A stretch of 64,000 nucleotides of DNA from CATOSP01 sp034422355 (GTDB taxonomy: Bacteria > Chloroflexota > Dehalococcoidia > Lucifugimonadales > UBA3495). The stretch is from assembly GCA_034422355.1 (NCBI GenBank), contig DAOUJS010000131.1:1-64000 (forward strand), read 5' to 3'. The notes beneath the pieces were generated by a model that worked only from the letters and a program-made list of their open reading frames with translations, was not told where the DNA came from and searched no databases. A program made the translations under genes and the position numbers. Every line of letters starts with the position of its first letter. The stretch's first letter is position 1. Shown in pieces: positions 59,207-64,000 of this stretch.

Positions 59207-60610
59207 ATGGCCTGGCCGCCGCCTGTTGACTTCAGGGACGCCGTCCAGAACCCCCAGAATTGCTTCGAGGTCCAGGACCTGGCCCAGGGGACCACTGCGG
59301 TCACCCGCATGGGCACCCCGGTAGTCTGGTCGGGCAACTTCGCCTGCGTGTTCAAGGTGGCCACCCCAGGCGGCGACGTTGCCGTGCGCTGTTTCACCCG
59401 GGAAGTCAAAGACCAGCAGCAGCGCTACGGCCATTTGAGCGAATACCTCGCCGGAGTCAGGCCAGGGTTCCTCGTGGGCTTCGAGTACGTGGAGCGGGGG
59501 ATCAGGGTCAAGGGCGACTGGTATCCCATAGTCAGGATGGACTGGGCCGAGGGAGACCGGATGGACAAGTTCATCGAGGGACATCTAAACAGGCCGGACG
59601 TCATCATGGGCCTGGCCGCCAGTTGGCGCGGCGTGAACGGCGGTCTCCGGGGTCTTGAAATCGCCCACAACGACCTCCAGCACGGCAACGTCATGGTCCA
59701 GGAGCAGGGCGGCCTCCACCTCGTCGACTACGACGGCATATACCTGCCCCGGTTCGAGGGAGAGCCCAGCCCCGAGATCGGCCACCGGCACTACCAGCAC
59801 CCCAAGAGGACAGACCGGGACTACCATGCGGAGATCGACAACTTCCCCTCCCTGGTCGTCTACCTGACCCTCATGGCCCTGGGCGTAGACCCACAACTCT
59901 GGGACAGGTTCTACAACCAGGAAAACATGCTCTTCACCAGGGATGACTTCGCCGACCCCGCCAACTCCGATTGCTTCAAAGCCTTGAAGTCCAGCCCCGA
60001 CGCCTACGTCGCCGAGCTGGCCGGCGTACTCGAAGGGTTCTGCTCCCAACCCGTGGAACAGGTGCCCCGGCTGGAGAACGTCCTGCGCGGCGTTTCGGCA
60101 TCTCCGCCAACCGCGCCCACGTCCGCCCCGGCGCCCGCGCCTGCTCCCGCTCCAGCGCCACCGACGCCCGCGCCCAGTGCGCCCCCGGCTCCTCCATCAT
60201 CAGCGCCTGCACCTCCACCTGCGCCCCCTATCCCGCCGTCGTCATGGCCCGCCCCTGCACCACCTCCACCTCCGCCAGCGCCGCCTGTACCCCCGTCGTC
60301 TTGGCCCGCGCCTGCGCCACAACCGCCGCCTGTTCCCGGCGCACCTGCGCCGCCCCCGCTTCCGCGGTCACGGGTCCCGCCAGCTTCGTCGCCGGGTCCG
60401 GGGGGACTCCTCGAAATGGCGAGAGAGTCCAACAAGCCGACATTTATCCTGGCTGGTCTCTGGCTCCTCTGCGCCATCCTGGGATCGTTTCTGCCCTTCT
60501 TCGGAGGGTTCGGCCTCATAGTCTTCCTGGCGCTGATTTGCGCCGTCTGTTACAGAATACGGCCGGTACGTGAATGGATCGCTGACCGTTTAAGCAATCT
60601 CAGGAGATGA
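59207..60610 (+). CDS. Protein-kinase-like protein with Pro-rich linker and membrane anchor, first
   Basis: A 467-residue protein. Residues 1 to about 300 are a kinase-like domain: glycine-rich loop GNFACVF (44-49), VAVR61 in place of VAIK, catalytic loop HNDLQHGN with D156 and N161, and LVDYDG (D174) for DFG. A Pro/Ala-rich linker runs from about 305 to 395, and two membrane segments follow (about 408-450). The Lys-to-Arg change at 61 is shared with the second kinase gene, so it is a family trait and not damage. It probably phosphorylates vWA or zinc-ribbon partners; activity is unproven. Confidence 0.85.
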   Translation: MAWPPPVDFRDAVQNPQNCFEVQDLAQGTTAVTRMGTPVVWSGNFACVFKVATPGGDVAVRCFTREVKDQQQRYGHLSEYLAGVRPGFLVGFEYVERGIRVKGDWYPIVRMDWAEGDRMDKFIEGHLNRPDVIMGLAASWRGVNGGLRGLEIAHNDLQHGNVMVQEQGGLHLVDYDGIYLPRFEGEPSPEIGHRHYQHPKRTDRDYHAEIDNFPSLVVYLTLMALGVDPQLWDRFYNQENMLFTRDDFADPANSDCFKALKSSPDAYVAELAGVLEGFCSQPVEQVPRLENVLRGVSASPPTAPTSAPAPAPAPAPAPPTPAPSAPPAPPSSAPAPPPAPPIPPSSWPAPAPPPPPPAPPVPPSSWPAPAPQPPPVPGAPAPPPLPRSRVPPASSPGPGGLLEMARESNKPTFILAGLWLLCAILGSFLPFFGGFGLIVFLALICAVCYRIRPVREWIADRLSNLRR

Positions 60611-60648
60611 CCGGCCCCGCCAACAGAGTCGATTCAGACCCAGCCATC

Positions 60649-60685
60649 GGGAACGCGGCCCCCCGGCGAGGGGGATGGCGTTCCC
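60649..60685 (+). promoter_or_regulatory. Strong hairpin upstream of the membrane-protein gene
   Basis: GGGAACGC and GCGTTCCC pair perfectly, with an inner CCCCC/GGGGG stem. There is no T run. It ends 20 bases before the ATG at 60705 and may affect translation or RNA stability between the operon genes. Confidence 0.5.
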
Positions 60686-60704
60686 AGAGAAAGCGAGGTG
60701 AGCC

Positions 60705-62105
60705 ATGGCACAGCCAACCAGGTCCCCAGCGCCCGCATCACCGTCCGCTTCGAGCGGCGGAGAGGACCTAAGCAAACAGTTCCTCCTGAGCGGCAAGTTC
60801 ATAGCGGTCCTGTTCCTGGCCGCGCTCATACTCGCCGCGCTGACGCCGTTCGCGGACGTCTTCGGCCAACTTTCCCTCATAGTCCTTGCGTTGGCGATCT
60901 GCGCTCTCTGTTACAGGTTGAGACTCGCCATGAGGTTCCTGATATGCGCCCTGGTGCTGGTCGGGATGAGCCTTTATGTGGCCAGACCCATGCTGTCGGA
61001 GACCCTCTACGATGTGGGCTTGAAAGTCCTGAGTTCCTACGGCGACCCCGGTGAGAGGGGTTTCTGGCCCGACCCGGCCAAGATGGACTTGCCAGACTCC
61101 GTCGTCACGGAAGTCCCGTATGGAGATGGTCTGGAGGGCTTCAACACCACCACCGAAGAAGGCAGGGCTGGGGCAATTTCAGGACTGAAGTATGAGAATG
61201 GGGCAAAATACCTGGAGTATGCCGCCGCCGCGCTCTTGATTACCGGGCTGGTCGTCGCCTGTCTCGGCACAGCGTTGAGGTTGCTGGGAATTACCAGGGA
61301 ACCGGTCTCGGCCTCCGGTGAGCCGGGGCTTCTCGAGAGGATCAACTCTTTCGACAGGGTAGGGCTGATCATGGTGACCGTCGGGTGGATAGCGTTCTTG
61401 GCCGGCTTGCTGCCACAGGAACTCATCAATAATGCCTTTGAGAAGAGCACGGGTACATATGGGGGGACAGGTTATCTCAGAGGAGAAGGGATATTATGGG
61501 ACGCCAAGCATTTGTACTTACCGATGGTGATACTCGACAAGGTAGAGTTTATCGGAACCGCATCCCTGCTGCTTGGGATACTTGTTGTAATGCTTGGGAC
61601 GCCTCGACGAATACTGTGCAGGCGGGGGTTACAGTTTTGGCGGAGATCGAATGAGGAAGATATCCTGTTCAAGAATGTGGGAGTGGTGTTGATGGCCTTT
61701 GGGGGGGTTGTGTACATCCTCAACTTCCTTATACTCCAGGGATTCCTCATCCCAACAATCCGGGAAATCGGAATCATCGCGACGGGTAATTGGGACTTTT
61801 TCCCATACCCGGGATGGCTTGTCATACTTGATATAGTCACCGGGGCCATAGCCATCATATCCGCTGTTTCCGGGATGATCTCTTTCGTTCTTGGAAGCAG
61901 GACAGGGCGATTCGTCGGCAACAGCATAAGTAGAGGTATGGACACTCTAGACCGGCTAATCCCCGACCCGCCCCCATCAAGCGGCGGATCCTCTGGCATC
62001 AGCACGAGCGGCGGAGGACGCCGCGAACAGCCGACTGCCCACGGAGGTATGCTCCGAGCCTCACGTGGCGGCAGGGGTGGACGTGGCGGCGGCAGAGGCC
62101 GCTGA
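60705..62105 (+). CDS. Multi-pass membrane protein with an RGG-rich C-terminal tail
   Basis: A 466-residue protein of unknown function. About nine hydrophobic segments are visible, including 30-65, 73-90, 165-190, 220-235, 285-305, 325-350 and 375-405. The N-terminal segment with LSLIVLALAICALCYRLR resembles the C-terminal anchor of the upstream kinase-like protein (GLIVFLALICAVCYRIR), suggesting a shared module. The C terminus is a Gly/Ser/Arg tail ending in RGGRGGRGGGRGR, like RNA- or protein-binding RGG boxes. It lies inside the vWA-phosphatase-kinase operon. Confidence 0.75.
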   Translation: MAQPTRSPAPASPSASSGGEDLSKQFLLSGKFIAVLFLAALILAALTPFADVFGQLSLIVLALAICALCYRLRLAMRFLICALVLVGMSLYVARPMLSETLYDVGLKVLSSYGDPGERGFWPDPAKMDLPDSVVTEVPYGDGLEGFNTTTEEGRAGAISGLKYENGAKYLEYAAAALLITGLVVACLGTALRLLGITREPVSASGEPGLLERINSFDRVGLIMVTVGWIAFLAGLLPQELINNAFEKSTGTYGGTGYLRGEGILWDAKHLYLPMVILDKVEFIGTASLLLGILVVMLGTPRRILCRRGLQFWRRSNEEDILFKNVGVVLMAFGGVVYILNFLILQGFLIPTIREIGIIATGNWDFFPYPGWLVILDIVTGAIAIISAVSGMISFVLGSRTGRFVGNSISRGMDTLDRLIPDPPPSSGGSSGISTSGGGRREQPTAHGGMLRASRGGRGGRGGGRGR

Positions 62106-62240
62106 CCACATGATGCAGTCGAGACCGACCCCGGCTCCTGTGCTGTGGACCCAGGAACTTTCAATCAGCAGCCATAACGCCACCTTAAGCGTTGTGGCAT
62201 TCCAGCAGCACACGGGAGTCCCAGACCCAGGAGGTTGAAC

Positions 62241-63509
62241 ATGGCCTGGCCCGCGCCCACTGATTTCAGGGATGCCGTCCAGAACCCCGAGAACTGCTTC
62301 GAGGTCCAGGATCTGGCCCAGGGAACGGCTTCGGTTACGCGCATGGGAACGCCGATGGTCTTCTCGGGAAACTTCGCCTGCGTGTTCAGGCTGGAAACCC
62401 CGGGCGGCAACGTAGCCGTGCGCTGCTTCACCCGGGAGGTGAAGGACCAGCAGGAACGCTACGGCCACCTCAGCTCATACCTCGCCGGGGTCAGGCCCGA
62501 GTTCCTCGTGGGTTTCGAGTACGTTGAACGGGGCATAAGGATCAAGGGCGACTGGTATCCCATTGTCAGGATGGACTGGGCCGAGGGGGACCGGCTGGAC
62601 AAGTTCATTGGAGACCATCTCGACAGGCCGGACATCTTCATGGACCTGGCCGCCAGGTGGCGGGGCGTGAACGGCACCCTGCGAGGGCTGGGAATCGCCC
62701 ACAACGACCTGCAGCACGGGAACGTAATGGTCCAGGAGCAGGGCGCGCTCCGCCTGGTCGACTACGACGGCATCTACCTGCCCCGGTTCGAGGGAGAACC
62801 CAGCCCCGAGATTGGCCACCGGCACTACCAGCACCCCAAGAGGACGTCCCAGGACTATTTTGACGGCATAGACAACTTCCCCTCCCTGGTGGTCTACCTG
62901 ACCTTCCTGGCGCTGCGGGCTGACCCTCAACTATGGGACAGGTTCTACAACCAGGAAAACATGCTCTTCAGCAGGGACGACTTTGCCGACCCCGCCAACT
63001 CAGACTGTTTCAAGGCGTTAAAGGCCAGCCCGGACGCCAATGTTGCTGGGCTGGCCGACGTGCTCGAGGGGTTCTGCTCCCGCACAGTGGACCAGGTCCC
63101 CAGCCTGGAAGAGGCGCTTCGCGGCGTTACCGTTGCCCCGTCAAGCGCGCCAGCCCCTCCGTCCCCGTCGAATGCGCCTGCTCCGCCCGCACCGGCTCCC
63201 GCACCTGCCCCTCCGCCGCCCGCGCCGCCGGCGGGGTCTTCTTACCGGGACCTGCTCCAGTCCGGCCAGGCTGCCGCGCCTGCGCCCCTTCCTGTACCCG
63301 CGCCGCCGCCCGCCGCCAACCCGGTCGTGACCTGTCCGGGTTGCAAAAAGACGAATTCTACAGAGCTTATTTACTGTACCGACGAAAACTGTGCTACAGT
63401 GCTTCTTCCAGGGAGAAAGACCTGCAACCGCTGCAACTCCTCGATTCCGCTCAACGCCTACTTCTGCCCTGACTGTGGCGTCAATCTGGTGGCGCCTACC
63501 AGCACATGA
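62241..63509 (+). CDS. Protein-kinase-like protein with C-terminal double zinc ribbon, second
   Basis: A 422-residue paralogue of the first kinase-like protein, colinear without gaps over the kinase part: R61 instead of the VAIK Lys, HNDLQHGN with D156 and N161, LVDYDG with D174. After a Pro/Ala-rich linker (about 300-360) it ends in a zinc-ribbon pair (363-422; CPGC, CTDENC, CNRC, CPDC). Kinases with zinc ribbons are typical of TerY-P triads. AGGAGG is six bases before the ATG at 62241. The stop overlaps the next gene (ATGA). Confidence 0.87.
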   Translation: MAWPAPTDFRDAVQNPENCFEVQDLAQGTASVTRMGTPMVFSGNFACVFRLETPGGNVAVRCFTREVKDQQERYGHLSSYLAGVRPEFLVGFEYVERGIRIKGDWYPIVRMDWAEGDRLDKFIGDHLDRPDIFMDLAARWRGVNGTLRGLGIAHNDLQHGNVMVQEQGALRLVDYDGIYLPRFEGEPSPEIGHRHYQHPKRTSQDYFDGIDNFPSLVVYLTFLALRADPQLWDRFYNQENMLFSRDDFADPANSDCFKALKASPDANVAGLADVLEGFCSRTVDQVPSLEEALRGVTVAPSSAPAPPSPSNAPAPPAPAPAPAPPPPAPPAGSSYRDLLQSGQAAAPAPLPVPAPPPAANPVVTCPGCKKTNSTELIYCTDENCATVLLPGRKTCNRCNSSIPLNAYFCPDCGVNLVAPTST

Positions 63510-64000
63510 AGTGCCCTGCCTGTCAGCTAGTTGTTCCCAACACGGTCAGGTTCTGCGCTTATTGCGGGGCCGGGATTCTGGCGGCTCCGCCGTCTCCCGC
63601 TGCCCGACGGACCGGGCTGTTCGGTTTCCTCTGGGCACACAAGGCGCTGAGTTTCTTCTTCGGTCTCGGGTCCTTGCTGCTGATTGTGGCGCTGTTCTAC
63701 ACGATGACTACGGGAGATGAGGAACCGGCAGTAGCCTTGCCGCTGCCGCTCCCGACTGCCACCGCCGAGCCCACTCCCGTGCCGACCCCCACTACCCCTC
63801 CGACAAACGCACCTACGGATACACCCATCCCAACATCCACCCCCACGCCAATTCCAACCCCAACTCCGACTGCCACGCCGACACCCACTCCTACGCCGAT
63901 ACCAACCTTCACGCCGCCCCCCAAGCCTACGGCAACCCCAACTCCGACACCGGTTCCTACCGCGACTCCGACATCTACACCGGCCCCAACGCCAACCCCT
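63506..64000 (+). CDS. Zinc-ribbon, membrane-anchored, Pro/Thr-rich protein (3' truncated by window end)
   Basis: The frame starts with ATG at 63506, overlapping the kinase stop, and is open to the last base (165 codons). It encodes a zinc ribbon (MKCPACQLVVPNTVRFCAYCG), a linker, one membrane segment (about 44-66, ALSFFFGLGSLLLIVALFY), then a long Pro/Thr tract (PTPTPIPTPTPTATPTP) expected outside the membrane. Such PT tracts are flexible stalks before an extracellular domain, which would lie beyond the window. It is probably a membrane partner of the signalling operon. Confidence 0.8.
   Translation, partial: MKCPACQLVVPNTVRFCAYCGAGILAAPPSPAARRTGLFGFLWAHKALSFFFGLGSLLLIVALFYTMTTGDEEPAVALPLPLPTATAEPTPVPTPTTPPTNAPTDTPIPTSTPTPIPTPTPTATPTPTPTPIPTFTPPPKPTATPTPTPVPTATPTSTPAPTPTP

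Noticed and set aside
63720..64000. CCNACNCC-rich tract as a simple-sequence repeat outside any gene
   Set aside because: It is in frame with an upstream zinc ribbon and membrane segment and encodes a Pro/Thr stalk, so it is interpreted as coding.
1..64000. tRNA, rRNA or CRISPR arrays
   Set aside because: Reading both strands by eye gave no cloverleaf with a T-arm TTC signature, no rRNA segments and no spaced identical repeats; a covariance search would be needed to be certain for tRNAs.

Overview
This window of high-GC DNA (roughly 60-65% by eye) looks like a chromosome fragment of a Chloroflexota bacterium, most likely of the Dehalococcoidia/SAR202 type. The inference rests on the gene mix rather than on a marker gene: CaiB-type CoA transferase, luciferase-like flavin oxidoreductase, PuuE-like deacetylases, a DUF6282-type amidohydrolase, an AccD-AccA fusion, and the HspR/DnaJ/Clp block. 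No rRNA, tRNA or CRISPR array was seen.

Layout. 1-4.5 kb: a truncated restriction helicase-nuclease, a HbpS-like protein, a cyclase and a flavin oxidoreductase. 4.5-13.6 kb (minus): one long directon dnaJ-hspR-clpC-hydrolase-VTT protein-gamma carbonic anhydrase-CoA transferase-hisS behind a near-consensus promoter with a HAIR-like dyad. 13.6-18.8 kb: an amidohydrolase, polyprenyl synthase, metG and a decayed transposase. 19.5-27.8 kb: an ECF sigma factor, a possible anti-sigma partner and a MscS-like channel, then four genes of which three (a stand-alone protein, a YihY/BrkB protein and an MFS transporter) carry the same exact 22-residue repeat; mgtE sits among them. 28.3-34.4 kb: a T-box-controlled branched-chain amino acid operon ilvB-ilvN-ilvC-(coiled-coil protein)-leuA. 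34.4-42.4 kb: a metallo-beta-lactamase nuclease, a peroxiredoxin with an in-frame TGA at its peroxidatic position (probable selenocysteine), a GreA fused to a recombinase-like domain, a quinone oxidoreductase, a MIP18-Mrp Fe-S pair and AccDA. 42.4-49.7 kb: amidase, two deacetylases, a HicBA remnant, a glutamine-synthetase-like enzyme and an amidohydrolase, the last two behind near-identical promoters. 49.7-55.1 kb: tilS, a histidine phosphatase and a CNNM/CorC protein facing tsaD. 55.4-64 kb: a signalling operon of vWA proteins, a PP2C phosphatase, two kinase-like proteins and zinc-ribbon/membrane proteins, resembling an enlarged TerY-P (YegI/K/L-like) triad.

Three observations stand out. First, the 22-residue repeat family shared by three unrelated membrane-associated proteins next to an ECF sigma/MscS module. 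Second, the probable Sec-peroxiredoxin. Third, a GC-rich leader motif (core near GCGGACAGGATCCGTCCCC) that recurs six times, always in the orientation of the gene just downstream, on both strands.
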